DNA of 24,608 nucleotides from an uncultured Oscillospiraceae bacterium (GCA_944385645.1 CALWYA010000005.1:1-24608), one strand, 5' to 3'. Shown: positions 12,862-20,666, numbered from the stretch's first letter. Notes: generated from the sequence alone by a model not told the origin. Made by a program: numbers and translations.

Positions 12862-13734
12862 TTATCCCTTCACAGCGCCCATGGCGATGCCCTGGGTGAA
12901 GTACTTCTGGAAGGCGATGAACACCACGATGATGGGGATGGAGGCCAGGGCCGCGCCGGCCATGATCAGGCCGAAGTCGGAGGACATTTCGCCCTGGAGC
13001 TTGGCAATGCCCAGGGGCAGGGTCCAGACCTCCTCACTGTTGAGCATGACCAGCTGGAGGAAGTAGTCGTTCCAGGTGTTCACGAAGGTGAAGATGGCCA
13101 GGGCGCCGATGCCCGGCTTGATCATGGGCAGCACCACCGTCATGAAGGTGCGCAGCTCTCCGGCCCCGTCCACCCGGGCGGCCTCCAGAATCTCCGTGGG
13201 GATGGTCTCGGCGAACTGCTTCATCAGGAATACGCCGAAGGGCCAGCCCACCGTGGGCAGAATGACCGCCCACAGGGTGTCATTCAGGTGGAAGATGTTG
13301 GTCATCTCCTGGTTCAGGGGGATGACGATGACCTGCTTGGGCAGGGCCATGGCGCAGATGATGATGGTGAACAGCACCGCCCGGCCGATGAACCGCTTCT
13401 TGGCCAGGGCGTACCCCGCCAGGGAGGCGGTGATGCAGGTGAGCACCATGGCCATGCCGGAGATGAACACGATGTTGAACAGCCACAGGAAGGCCGGGTG
13501 CTCGAACAGGCGGGCGTAGTTGTCGGTGGTGGGCTCCATGGGGAACCAGATGGGCACCCGGGAGGTGATCTCCAGCTGGGGCTTGAAGGAGCCGGTCACG
13601 ATCCAGTACAGCGGGAACAGGAAGAAGATGGACACCAGGATCAGGACGATCACCACAAAGACCTTATAGCCGGTGGAAGTGCCGGTCAGGTCCACGTGTT
13701 TGTTCATTTTTTTGGTCGCAGTATTTGCACTCAT
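12862..13734 (-). CDS. carbohydrate ABC transporter permease, MalG type
   Basis: This 290-residue inner-membrane subunit of a CUT1 sugar importer has six predicted transmembrane segments; the first is at about residues 23-45 (VFVVIVLILVSIFFLFPLYW). The ATPase-contact EAA loop is seen as EAARVDGAGELRTFMTVVLPMIKPG near residues 184-208. The C-terminus FQKYFTQGIAMGAVKG is typical of the MalG family. The start (ATG 13734, MSANTATKKMNKH) lies 14 bases after the stop of the first permease, with a G-rich ribosome site in between. It pairs with the product of 13749-14678 and is expected to use the MsmK-type ATPase encoded at the operon end. Substrate is inferred from the neighbouring lyase gene. Confidence 0.92.
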   Translation of the reverse strand: MSANTATKKMNKHVDLTGTSTGYKVFVVIVLILVSIFFLFPLYWIVTGSFKPQLEITSRVPIWFPMEPTTDNYARLFEHPAFLWLFNIVFISGMAMVLTCITASLAGYALAKKRFIGRAVLFTIIICAMALPKQVIVIPLNQEMTNIFHLNDTLWAVILPTVGWPFGVFLMKQFAETIPTEILEAARVDGAGELRTFMTVVLPMIKPGIGALAIFTFVNTWNDYFLQLVMLNSEEVWTLPLGIAKLQGEMSSDFGLIMAGAALASIPIIVVFIAFQKYFTQGIAMGAVKG

Positions 13735-13748
13735 CTTCTCACCCCCCC

Positions 13749-14678
13749 TTAGTCCGTCTTCGCCACTTTGAACTGAATGGCGGAGAAGATGGCGATGATG
13801 ATGGCCAGAATGACGCCGATGGCGTTGGCGTAGCCAAGATCATACAGCCGGTAAGCGGAATCGTACACCTGGTACATGATGGTCATGGTGGCGTTCATGG
13901 GGCCGCCGCGGGTCATCAACTGGATCAGGGCGAAGCACTGGAAGGAGTTGATGGTGGTGATGACCAGCACGTACAGGGTGGTGGGCATGATGGCGGGCCA
14001 CTTGATCTTCCAGAACACCTGGAGCTTGGTGGCGCCGTCCACCTGGGCGGCCTCGATGATGGAGTTGTCCACGTTGCCCAGAGCCGCCACGTACAGTACG
14101 ATGGGCTGACCGATGGAGGTGGTGAACAGGATGAGGATGATGCAGGCCAGGGCGGTCTTGCCCTCACCCAGCCAGTTGTAGCCGTTGGTGCCGATGAGCT
14201 GGTTGAGGATACCGTTGTAGGGGTCCAGGATCCACTTCCACACCACGGTGATGGCCACCGAGCCGGTGACCACCGGCAGGTAGAACACGCAGCGGAAGAA
14301 GGACCGGGTAAAGGCGTTCATCCGGTAGATGGCGGAGCCCACCCACAGGGAGAAGGCTGTGACGGCGGGGACGGCCACCAACACGATGATGATGGTGTTG
14401 ATGAGGCCCTTGTGGAACACCGGGTCCTGGAACAGCTGGATATAGTTGTCCAGCCCCACAAACCCGTTGATGCCGCCAAGGGAGTAGTCGAACAGACTGT
14501 AGAACACGCAGATGAACATGGGGATGACCACAAAGGCCACAAAGAAGACCAGGGCCGGCGCCAGAAAACAGTAGGCGGAGATGGTCTCTCTGCGGACAAG
14601 CGCCCGGCTCATCCCCGAGGTTTGGGACGGCTTTTTTGCCCGCTTGGGCTTGACCGCCGCGGCGGTGTTTTGCTCCAT
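13749..14678 (-). CDS. carbohydrate ABC transporter permease, MalF type
   Basis: This 309-residue permease is the first of the pair. A basic cytoplasmic N-terminus (MEQNTAAAVKPKRAKK) precedes six predicted membrane segments, the first at about residues 35-57 (CFLAPALVFFVAFVVIPMF). The EAA loop reads EAAQVDGATKLQVFWKIKWPAIMP near residues 208-231. YSLFDYSLGGINGFVGLDNY in the first outer loop is typical of sugar permeases of this class. GAGGGGG lies about 10 bases upstream of ATG 14678. It follows the binding-protein gene after a 143-base gap that contains an attenuator-like hairpin. That arrangement usually allows much more binding protein than permease. Confidence 0.92.
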   Translation of the reverse strand: MEQNTAAAVKPKRAKKPSQTSGMSRALVRRETISAYCFLAPALVFFVAFVVIPMFICVFYSLFDYSLGGINGFVGLDNYIQLFQDPVFHKGLINTIIIVLVAVPAVTAFSLWVGSAIYRMNAFTRSFFRCVFYLPVVTGSVAITVVWKWILDPYNGILNQLIGTNGYNWLGEGKTALACIILILFTTSIGQPIVLYVAALGNVDNSIIEAAQVDGATKLQVFWKIKWPAIMPTTLYVLVITTINSFQCFALIQLMTRGGPMNATMTIMYQVYDSAYRLYDLGYANAIGVILAIIIAIFSAIQFKVAKTD

Positions 14679-14732
14679 ACAGATTTTCCCCCTCTTGCTT
14701 AGGATAGTTTCTCCTCCCCCGGTTCCGGGGGG

Positions 14733-14774
14733 AAAAGGGGCCGTGCCCGCCCCCTCTCGTCAGGGAGCGGGCAC
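14733..14774 (-). terminator. attenuator-like hairpin between binding-protein and permease genes
   Basis: On the minus strand GTGCCCGCTCCC (14763-14774) pairs with GGGGGCGGGCAC (14743-14754, one mismatch). GGCCCCTTTT follows. A second small hairpin CCCCGGAACCGGGG lies just beyond. The T-run is displaced, so termination is probably partial. Confidence 0.55.
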
Positions 14775-14821
14775 AGCGTCGCGCGTGGATTATTCGTCTG
14801 CTTGTGTCAGGGTTCTCCGGC

Positions 14822-16159
14822 TCAGCCGGCCATGCCGGCGTTGGCCTGGGCCACATAGTCGTCGGCGGCAGTCTGCACGTCGGCGCCGGTGCCCATGATC
14901 GCCTGGAGCATGGGCCACCACAGGGCGCGCTGCGCGACCCAGCCGGGGGTCAGGCTGTAGTAGCGGCCCAGGTACTCGCTCATCAGGGAGAAGGGAGCGC
15001 GGGTCTCGTCGCCCTCATAGATGTCACCCCAGCCCTCGTGAGCGGGGAAGAAGCCGGTGGTCTTCACGGCCTCGACGCCGGCGGTCTGGTCGTCGCACAC
15101 GAACTTCACGAACTCCTTGGCGGCGTCGATCTTGGCCTGGTCGCCGTTGTCGAACACGCACAGGCCATAGGGGCCGGCCATCTCCAGCTCGGGCACGCCG
15201 TCGTCAGAGGGGAAGGCCATGGCGAAGGGGGTGAACTGGGTCTGGGCGGCGTACTGGGAGTAGTTGGAGTAGTTCCAGCAGAAGGTCATGGCGCAGGTGC
15301 CGTTGGCGAAGGCCTGCAGCTCGTCGGCGGCAGCATAGCTGGTGGACACGCCCATGGTGCCCTCGTCGACCATGCCCTGGAGCAGCTCCAGCGCCTTCAC
15401 GTTGTTGGCGCTGTTGGCGTTGTAGGAGGAGCCGTCCTCGGTGACATAGTAGTCGGAGTACAGGTTGTTCACCAGAGCGCGGGTGCCCTGGTCGCCGCCC
15501 TGAGCGCCGCAGTAGATGATGCCGGTCTCGGCCATGGTGATGGTGCCGGCGTCCATGGCGGCCTTCAGGGCCTCGCAGGCGGCCACGAAGTCGTCGGTGG
15601 TCCAGGTGCGGGTCTCCTCGTCGATGTACTGCAGAGCGCCGGCGGCCTCGAAGGCCTCATAGTTGATGGCCATGCAGTGGGCGGCCACGCTCAGGGGGTA
15701 CATGTAGTAGGTCCCGTCCAGCTGGGAGACGCTGGAGATGGACTCGGGGATGTCGGTGACACCCTCCCACAGGTCGGACAGGTCCACCAGCAGGCCCTCG
15801 TTGGCGTAGTTGCCGATGATGCGCTCGGGACCCTCGAAGACGACGTCGGGGGCGTTGCCGCCGGCGATGAGGTTGGCCAGCTGCTGGTCGCCGTCCTGAT
15901 AGGTCACGGGCAGGATCTCGATGGTGACGTCGGGGTTCTGAGCATTGAACGCCTCGATGATGGGTTCCCAGGCGGCGGAATCGGTGAAGCCGCCGATGTT
16001 GAAGGAAGCCACCGTCAGGGTCACGGCGCCGCCGCCGCTGGGCTGGCTCCCGCTGGGCTGGCTTCCGCTGGGAGTGCTCTCATCGCCGCCCCCACAGGCG
16101 GTGATGCTCAGGGCCATGGCCGCGGCCATGGCCAGAGCGAGAATTCTTTTGAGTTTCAT
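14822..16159 (-). CDS. carbohydrate ABC transporter solute-binding lipoprotein (family 1)
   Basis: This 445-residue extracellular lipoprotein delivers substrate to the MalF/MalG-type permeases. Residues 1-21 are a lipoprotein signal peptide (KLKRILALAMAAAMALS) ending in the lipobox SITAC, with C22 as the predicted lipidation site. A Ser/Pro/Gly/Gln linker (about residues 27-44) contains the repeat PSGSQ. The binding domains follow, with VTLTVASFNIGG, WEPIIEAFNAQNPDVTIEI, and the tryptophan-rich GWVAQRALWWPMLQAIMG near the end, all typical of family 1 sugar-binding proteins. AGGAGG lies 9 bases before ATG 16159. The gene opens the operon under promoter 16225-16253. Its ligand is most likely a sialic acid or a related N-acetylated sugar. 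That is inferred from nanA and nagA. Confidence 0.9.
   Translation of the reverse strand: MKLKRILALAMAAAMALSITACGGGDESTPSGSQPSGSQPSGGGAVTLTVASFNIGGFTDSAAWEPIIEAFNAQNPDVTIEILPVTYQDGDQQLANLIAGGNAPDVVFEGPERIIGNYANEGLLVDLSDLWEGVTDIPESISSVSQLDGTYYMYPLSVAAHCMAINYEAFEAAGALQYIDEETRTWTTDDFVAACEALKAAMDAGTITMAETGIIYCGAQGGDQGTRALVNNLYSDYYVTEDGSSYNANSANNVKALELLQGMVDEGTMGVSTSYAAADELQAFANGTCAMTFCWNYSNYSQYAAQTQFTPFAMAFPSDDGVPELEMAGPYGLCVFDNGDQAKIDAAKEFVKFVCDDQTAGVEAVKTTGFFPAHEGWGDIYEGDETRAPFSLMSEYLGRYYSLTPGWVAQRALWWPMLQAIMGTGADVQTAADDYVAQANAGMAG
16037..16066. repeat. 15-bp tandem repeat in the lipoprotein linker
   Basis: Two copies of a 15-mer (GCTGGGCTGGCTCCC, then the same with one change) are followed by a partial third copy from 16067. 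They encode the PSGSQ repeats of the linker between lipid anchor and binding domain. Confidence 0.8.
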
Positions 16160-16180
16160 CTTTCATTTCCTCCTCTTGAA

Positions 16181-16227
16181 AATTCGATAAAAACCTACAT
16201 TTTTTCCAGGTTCTATCTGTAAGAATT
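16181..16227 (-). promoter_or_regulatory. dyad in the 5' leader of the sugar-transport operon
   Basis: AATTC-GATA-AACCT arms at one end face AGGTT-TATC-GAATT arms at the other, around an 11-base core. The inner arms (AACCT/AGGTT) can form a leader hairpin. The outer arm touches the -10 hexamer. It is a candidate operator or leader structure. Confidence 0.45.
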
Positions 16228-16253
16228 GTACAAGACCGCCCCCTGTTTGTCAA
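16225..16253 (-). promoter_or_regulatory. sigma-A promoter of the sugar-transport/nan operon
   Basis: On the minus strand, a perfect TTGACA (16248-16253), a 17-bp spacer and TACAAT (16225-16230). Confidence 0.88.
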
Positions 16254-16292
16254 GGCTTTTGTGAAATTATTTCGGCCCGCGGCGCTCCCTCC

Positions 16293-16321
16293 TTGACAAA
16301 CGCCCCGCCCTCCCCTATCCT
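16293..16321 (+). promoter_or_regulatory. sigma-A promoter of the SGNH hydrolase gene
   Basis: TTGACA (16293-16298), a 17-bp spacer and TATCCT (16316-16321). It diverges from the nan operon promoter; the two -35 regions form a 10-bp inverted repeat. Confidence 0.75.
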
Positions 16322-16377
16322 TGACTCATCTGGAGGCGGGCGCTGCCGGACCGGCGCGCCCGCGGGGGAGGACGGCC

Positions 16378-17037
16378 ATGAAAAAACATATCCTGTGCCT
16401 GGGGGACTCCAACACCCACGGCTACTGCGCCGACCCGGCCGACTGCGCCGACGGCGGCGCCCGCTTCAACGAGGAGGAGCGGTGGACCTGTCTGCTCCAG
16501 CGGGCCCTGGGGGAGGACTATCTGATCACCGAGGACGGCCTGTCCGGCCGGACCACCGTGTTCGACGACCCGGCGTATGAGGGGATGGCCGCCCTGCCCT
16601 ACCTCTATCCCTTTTTGAAGGCCCACGAGCCGGTGGACCTGCTCATCGTGATGCTGGGCACCAACGACACCAAGGAGCGGCTGGGGGCCGACGCCCACGC
16701 CATCGCCCTGGGGATGAAGCGGCTGGTGCGGGCAGCCCAGGCCACCGACTGCTGGGCCCCCGGGGCCCGGCCCAACCTCCTCCTCGTCGCCCCGCCCCCC
16801 ATCGGCGAGGGGGTCCTCACCTCCCCGGTGGCCGAGGAGATGGGGGCCGGGGCGGTGGAGAAGTCCCGGCAGCTGGCCCTCCGCTATGAGGCGGTGGCCC
16901 GGGAGACCGGCTGTCACTTCTTGGACGCCGGCTCCCTGGGGTGCCCCTTCAACCGGGTGGACTTCATGCACCTGACCCGGGAGGGGCACCGGGCGCTGGC
17001 CCGGGCTCTGGCCGAGCTGGTGCCCACTCTGATTTGA
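16378..17037 (+). CDS. SGNH/GDSL-family esterase, possible sugar O-acetylesterase
   Basis: This 219-residue serine esterase has no signal peptide and is therefore cytoplasmic. All four family blocks are present: GDSNTHG (nucleophile S11), GLSGRTT (oxyanion G57), LGTNDTKE (N96), and VDFMHLT (D195 and H198 of the catalytic dyad). The ATG at 16378 has GGGGGAGGA about 6 bases upstream; an in-frame ATG at 16321 lies on the -10 element and is rejected. It is transcribed divergently from the nan operon. Removal of O-acetyl groups from imported sialic acids, as done by NanS-type enzymes, would fit the locus. Arylesterase or other carbohydrate-ester activity is equally compatible with the sequence alone. 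Confidence 0.88.
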   Translation: MKKHILCLGDSNTHGYCADPADCADGGARFNEEERWTCLLQRALGEDYLITEDGLSGRTTVFDDPAYEGMAALPYLYPFLKAHEPVDLLIVMLGTNDTKERLGADAHAIALGMKRLVRAAQATDCWAPGARPNLLLVAPPPIGEGVLTSPVAEEMGAGAVEKSRQLALRYEAVARETGCHFLDAGSLGCPFNRVDFMHLTREGHRALARALAELVPTLI

Positions 17038-17043
17038 TCATCC

Positions 17044-17084
17044 CAAAAAGAGGGGGAGGAGCGCCGCGGCGGCGCTCCTTCCCC
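17044..17084 (-). terminator. terminator between esterase and epimerase genes
   Basis: A 14-bp stem (17052-17065 with 17071-17084, one G:T) is followed on the minus strand by TCTTTTTGGG, so it mainly serves the epimerase gene. On the plus strand, ATTGTTGTCTT follows and termination of the esterase transcript is possible too. Confidence 0.82.
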
Positions 17085-17120
17085 ATTGTTGTCTTGGCCT
17101 CCGGGCCGGCGGCCGCGTAT

Positions 17121-18329
17121 TCAGTCCTCGCCCAGGATCTGGCCGATGGTCTGATCCACCTGGATCAGGCAGCGGGGCAGATGGAAGGGGCCCTTGAAGG
17201 TGGAGCCCTTGGTGGAGGGCATGGTGGGCAGGCCGTCCCGGCGGAGGTAGCCGTACCACTCGCCGTACTCCGGGTCGGCGAAGTGGGCCTTGCAGTAGTC
17301 CAGGGTCTTGACGAACCAGTCCAGGTACTTCTGCTCCCCGGTGTCCTTGTAGAGCATCATGGAGGCGATGAGGATCTCGTTGTGGGGCCACCACAGCTTC
17401 ATGTCGTGCTCATAGGCCTCCGGGGGCTTGCCCAGGCAGTCGATGAAGTAGAGCAGGCCGCCGTACTCCTGGTCCCAGCCGGCCTCGATGGCCCAGTCGA
17501 AGATCTGGGCCGCCTTGCGCACCAGCTCCTGATCCCCGGTGCGGTGGGCGTGCTCCAGCAGGAACCAGGACCCCTCGATGTCGTGGCCGGGGTTGACGGT
17601 GCGGCCCTCGGTGTAGTAGAGCCGGGGGGTGCCGTCCACGTCCACGTTCTCCAGCACGCACTTCAGGTCGGGCTTGACGTGGTAGGTGAAGATCTCGTCC
17701 ACGCACTGCTGGGCCCGCTCCTCATACTCGGCCCTGTGCTCCGGGTCCACCCGCATCAGCACCCCGATCACGTTCAGGATGATCATGGGCAGGCCGAAGG
17801 CCCGGCCCGACCGGGTCTCGGGGATGGTCTTGGGGCCCAGGCCGGTGGGGTCCTTGCCCCCGTGGCTCAGGTCCCAGTACATGTTGTAGGCCCAGCGGGC
17901 CCGCTCCAGCCGGGCCTTGTCCCCGGTGACGCCGTAGTACTCGGCGTTGGCCATGGCGCAGAAGGCCTCGGAGTAGTAGTACCGGCGCTGGCGCAGGGGT
18001 TTTCCGTCCTCGGTGACGGTGAAGTACATCCGGTCCCCCGCCTCGTGGTTGAAGCAGTGGGCCTCCATGAAGTCCAGGCAGCTCTTGGACGCCGCCAGCC
18101 ACTCCTCCCGGGGCCCGTACACGTGGCACAGATAGGCGAAGATCCAGCCGCAGCGGCCCTGCATCCACACGCTCTTGTCGGTGGAGTAGATCTCCCCCTT
18201 CCGGTCCAGGCAGGTGTACACCCCGCCGTGTTCGGGGTCCATCCCGTGCTTGAGCCAGAAGTCCACGCTGATCTTCAGCTGGTCCCGGACCCAGGCCCGG
18301 CTGTCCCGCAGCACTTGTTTCGTATCCAT
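17121..18329 (-). CDS. N-acylglucosamine 2-epimerase (AGE family)
   Basis: This 402-residue (alpha/alpha)6-barrel enzyme probably interconverts ManNAc and GlcNAc. Its length matches the family. Conserved pieces are KSVWMQGRCGWIFA (R59), NPGHDIEGSWFLLEHAHR (H249, E252), KLWWPHNEILIASM (E318) and KGPFHLPRCLIQ (H383). The two histidines and the glutamates are the expected acid/base residues. The ATG at 18329 has AGAGGTG about 8 bases upstream; the frame continues upstream only through the promoter. It is a single-gene unit next to the nan operon, with its own promoter and terminator. In Bacteroides-type sialic acid breakdown, this epimerase replaces the NanK-NanE kinase/epimerase pair. Related sugar epimerases (for example cellobiose 2-epimerase) share the fold, so substrate is inferred from context. 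Confidence 0.9.
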   Translation of the reverse strand: MDTKQVLRDSRAWVRDQLKISVDFWLKHGMDPEHGGVYTCLDRKGEIYSTDKSVWMQGRCGWIFAYLCHVYGPREEWLAASKSCLDFMEAHCFNHEAGDRMYFTVTEDGKPLRQRRYYYSEAFCAMANAEYYGVTGDKARLERARWAYNMYWDLSHGGKDPTGLGPKTIPETRSGRAFGLPMIILNVIGVLMRVDPEHRAEYEERAQQCVDEIFTYHVKPDLKCVLENVDVDGTPRLYYTEGRTVNPGHDIEGSWFLLEHAHRTGDQELVRKAAQIFDWAIEAGWDQEYGGLLYFIDCLGKPPEAYEHDMKLWWPHNEILIASMMLYKDTGEQKYLDWFVKTLDYCKAHFADPEYGEWYGYLRRDGLPTMPSTKGSTFKGPFHLPRCLIQVDQTIGQILGED

Positions 18330-18386
18330 GGCAGACACCTCTTCCTCACAAAAATCTCCGGCGCGCCCGCCGGGGCTTGTCATCTC

Positions 18387-18415
18387 ATTGTACCATTTTC
18401 CCGCCCCGGTTTCAA
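18387..18415 (-). promoter_or_regulatory. sigma-A promoter of the epimerase gene
   Basis: On the minus strand, TTGAAA (18410-18415), a 17-bp spacer and TACAAT (18387-18392). Confidence 0.82.
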
Positions 18416-18460
18416 TCCAAATCCGCCCCGCTCCGGCAAAATAATTGTCCGCCCCGGGGG

Positions 18461-18489
18461 ATGACAAAGGGGGCGGGCCGTGGTATGAT
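18461..18489 (+). promoter_or_regulatory. sigma-A promoter of the DUF624-fumarase unit
   Basis: ATGACA (18461-18466), a 17-bp spacer and TATGAT (18484-18489). It is divergent from the epimerase promoter 46 bp away. Confidence 0.7.
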
Positions 18490-18534
18490 AAGGAGTATCA
18501 ACTCTCTCACCCACCCTTTGAAGGAGGGCGTCCC

Positions 18535-19185
18535 ATGTTCGCCACCATCTTCAACCCGGAATCCCCCTTCTGGCGCCGGACCGGCTCCATGGCCGACGTG
18601 CTGGGGCTGAGCGCCCTGTGGCTCATCCTCTCCCTGCCCGTGGTCACCTGGGGGGCGGCCACCGCTGCCCTGTACGACGCGGCGGTGCGCCACGTGCGCC
18701 CCGCCGCCCCCGGGGGCTTCGTCCGGTTCTGGTCCACCTTCCGCCGGGAGGTGAAGGGGGCCCTGCTGCCCAGCCTGCTGTCCGCCCTGATCCTGCTGCT
18801 CCTGGCCGCGGTGCTGAACTTCTTCGCCGCCGCCGTGCTGGAGGGGATGGCCGGGGCCAGTCTGGTGCTGGTGGCCTTCTTCGTGTTCGCCCTGCTCCCC
18901 CTGGGGGGCATCTGCTGGACCTTCCCCGCCCTGTCCCGGTTCACCGCCTCCCCCCTGGGGGCGCTGAAGGTGGGGATGCAGCTGTCCCTGGCCTATCTGC
19001 CCCGGACCCTGGCCATCGACGCCCTCTTTCTGGCGACGGCGGTGCTGGGCTGGCTGTTCTGGTTTCCCCTGCTGTTCTGCCCCTGTCTGACCGCCGTGGT
19101 GTGGTCCTTTCTCATGGAACCGGTGTTCCGCAAATACATGCCCGCCCCGGAGGAGCCGGACGGGCCCGAGGAGGATGCCCCGTGA
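18535..19185 (+). CDS. yesL: DUF624 (YesL-family) membrane protein
   Basis: This 216-residue integral membrane protein starts with the family signature MFATIFNPESPFWRRTGSMADVL, followed by LWLILSLPVVTWGAATAALYDA (residues 28-49). About five hydrophobic segments are present, near residues 21-42, 78-103, 107-130, 150-170 and 165-190. The C-terminus is a short acidic Pro-rich tail (PAPEEPDGPEEDAP). GAAGGAGG lies about 8 bases before ATG 18535. YesL-type proteins often sit beside carbohydrate transport and degradation genes. Here the gene faces the AGE epimerase across a shared promoter region. The stop overlaps the start of the fumarase alpha gene (GTGA), so the two are translationally coupled. 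The molecular function of the family is not established. Confidence 0.85.
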   Translation: MFATIFNPESPFWRRTGSMADVLGLSALWLILSLPVVTWGAATAALYDAAVRHVRPAAPGGFVRFWSTFRREVKGALLPSLLSALILLLLAAVLNFFAAAVLEGMAGASLVLVAFFVFALLPLGGICWTFPALSRFTASPLGALKVGMQLSLAYLPRTLAIDALFLATAVLGWLFWFPLLFCPCLTAVVWSFLMEPVFRKYMPAPEEPDGPEEDAP

Positions 19186-20021
19186 AAACCATTTCCGCCG
19201 CCGACCTCACCCGGACGGTGGCCCGGCTGTGTATCCAAGCCAACCGGCGCCTGCCCCCCGATGTGGCCGCCGCCCTGGACCGGGCCCGGGGGGAGGAGCC
19301 CTGGCCCCTGGCCAAAAGCACCCTGGACCTGCTGTGGGACAACCTGGAGCTGGCCGACGCCAGACAGCTGCCCATCTGCCAGGACACGGGGATGGCCTGC
19401 GTCTTTGTGGAGCTGGGGCAGGAGGTCCACATCGAAGGGAACTTTGAACAGGCCATCCACGAGGGGGTGCGCCAGGGCTATGGGGAGGGCTATCTCCGCA
19501 AGTCCATCGTGGCCGACCCCCTGCGCCGGGTGAACACCGGGGACAACACCCCCGCCGCCATCACACTCCGGCTGGTGCCTGGGGAGGACTGCCGGATCAC
19601 CGTGGCCCCCAAGGGCTTCGGCTCGGAGAACATGAGCCGCCTGGGGATGCTCAAGCCCGCCGACGGGGTGGAGGGCGTGAAGGCCTTCATTGTGGAGACG
19701 GTGCGCCTGGCCGGCTCCAACCCCTGCCCCCCCACCGTGCTGGGCATCGGCATCGGCGGCTCCTTCGACAAGGTGGCCGCCCTGGCCAAGCACGCCCTGC
19801 TGCGCCCCCTGGACGAGCCCAACCCCGACCCCTTCTACGCCCAGCTGGAGCAAGAGCTGCTGGAGGAGATCAATTCCCTGGGCATCGGCCCCCAGGGCTT
19901 CGGCGGGAGGACCACCTGCCTGGGCCTGTCCATCGAGACGGCCCCCACCCATGTGGCCGGTCTGCCCGTGGCCGTCAATGTGAGCTGTCACGTCACCCGC
20001 CGGGCCACGGCGGTGCTGTAA
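19182..20021 (+). CDS. class I fumarate hydratase-type iron-sulfur hydro-lyase, alpha subunit
   Basis: This 279-residue subunit carries the catalytic [4Fe-4S] cluster of a two-subunit hydratase (fumarate to malate, or tartrate dehydration in relatives). The three cluster cysteines are visible: ICQDTG (C66), NPCPPTV (C182) and GRTTCLG (C246). The motifs GNFEQAIHEGVRQGY, VAPKGFGSENMS and GIGIGGSFDK are typical of the family. The GTG start at 19182 overlaps the stop of the DUF624 gene by 4 bases (GTGA). The beta-subunit gene follows after 13 bases. Fumarate hydratase is the more likely assignment, because tartrate dehydratases cannot be separated by eye and no tartrate genes are nearby. Confidence 0.92.
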   Translation: MKTISAADLTRTVARLCIQANRRLPPDVAAALDRARGEEPWPLAKSTLDLLWDNLELADARQLPICQDTGMACVFVELGQEVHIEGNFEQAIHEGVRQGYGEGYLRKSIVADPLRRVNTGDNTPAAITLRLVPGEDCRITVAPKGFGSENMSRLGMLKPADGVEGVKAFIVETVRLAGSNPCPPTVLGIGIGGSFDKVAALAKHALLRPLDEPNPDPFYAQLEQELLEEINSLGIGPQGFGGRTTCLGLSIETAPTHVAGLPVAVNVSCHVTRRATAVL

Positions 20022-20034
20022 AGGAGGGACGGAT

Positions 20035-20592
20035 ATGCAGTACAAGCTGACCACCCCCGTCACCCGGGCGGACCTGGAGCCCTTGCAGGCCGGGGACACC
20101 GTCCTGCTGTCCGGGACGGTGTACACCGCCCGGGACGCCGCCCACCAGCGGATGTGCGCCCTGCTGGACGAGGGGAAGCCCCTCCCCATCCCCCTGGAGG
20201 GGGCGGCCGTCTACTACGTGGGCCCCACCCCCGAACGGCCCGGGGAGATCATCGGCTCCGCCGGTCCCACCACCAGCGGCCGGATGGACGCCTACTCCCC
20301 CCGCCTGCTGGACCTGGGACTGAAGCTCATGATCGGCAAGGGCAAGCGGAATCAGGCGGTGAAGGACGCCGTGGTCCGCAACGGGGCCGTCTATCTGGCC
20401 GCCCTGGGGGGCGCCGGCGCCCTCATGGCCGCCAGCGTGAAGGAGCTGGAGGTCCTGTGCTGGGAGGACCTGGGCTGTGAGGCGGTGCGCCGGCTGGAGG
20501 TGGAGAACTTCCCCCTCACCGTCATCCTGGACGCCCACGGGGGCGACCTGTACGAGAGCGGCCCCGCCGCCTATCGAAACAGTCTGGGCTGA
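20035..20592 (+). CDS. class I fumarate hydratase-type hydro-lyase, beta subunit
   Basis: This 185-residue protein is the C-terminal half of a split class I hydratase and pairs with the product of 19182-20021. Family pieces are LTTPVTRADLEPLQAGDTVLLSG at the N-terminus, HQRM near residue 36, GPTTSGRMDAYSPRLLDLGL around residues 78-97, IGKGKRNQAV near 102, and LGGAGALMAASVKELEVLCWEDLG near 124-147. AAAGGAGGG lies about 6 bases before ATG 20035. The length and split arrangement are standard for Firmicutes. Coupling to the preceding subunit gene (13-base gap) supports equal expression. Confidence 0.93.
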   Translation: MQYKLTTPVTRADLEPLQAGDTVLLSGTVYTARDAAHQRMCALLDEGKPLPIPLEGAAVYYVGPTPERPGEIIGSAGPTTSGRMDAYSPRLLDLGLKLMIGKGKRNQAVKDAVVRNGAVYLAALGGAGALMAASVKELEVLCWEDLGCEAVRRLEVENFPLTVILDAHGGDLYESGPAAYRNSLG

Positions 20593-20666
20593 GCCGCTCC
20601 CGCCCCTTCCCGCCGCGGTCGGACGCCGCCAAATACGATGTTATGCCCGACTTCCCGTTTTCCGTC

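Noticed and set aside
14804..16222. A 472-codon plus-strand open frame opposite the solute-binding lipoprotein gene
   Set aside because: It has repetitive Gly/Val/His composition and no domain. The minus strand encodes a complete lipoprotein with signal peptide and ribosome site.
16321..16377. ATG at 16321 as the start of the SGNH esterase
   Set aside because: It overlaps the -10 element of the gene's own promoter and lacks a ribosome site. ATG 16378 has GGGGGAGGA at good distance and begins the family's conserved strand.
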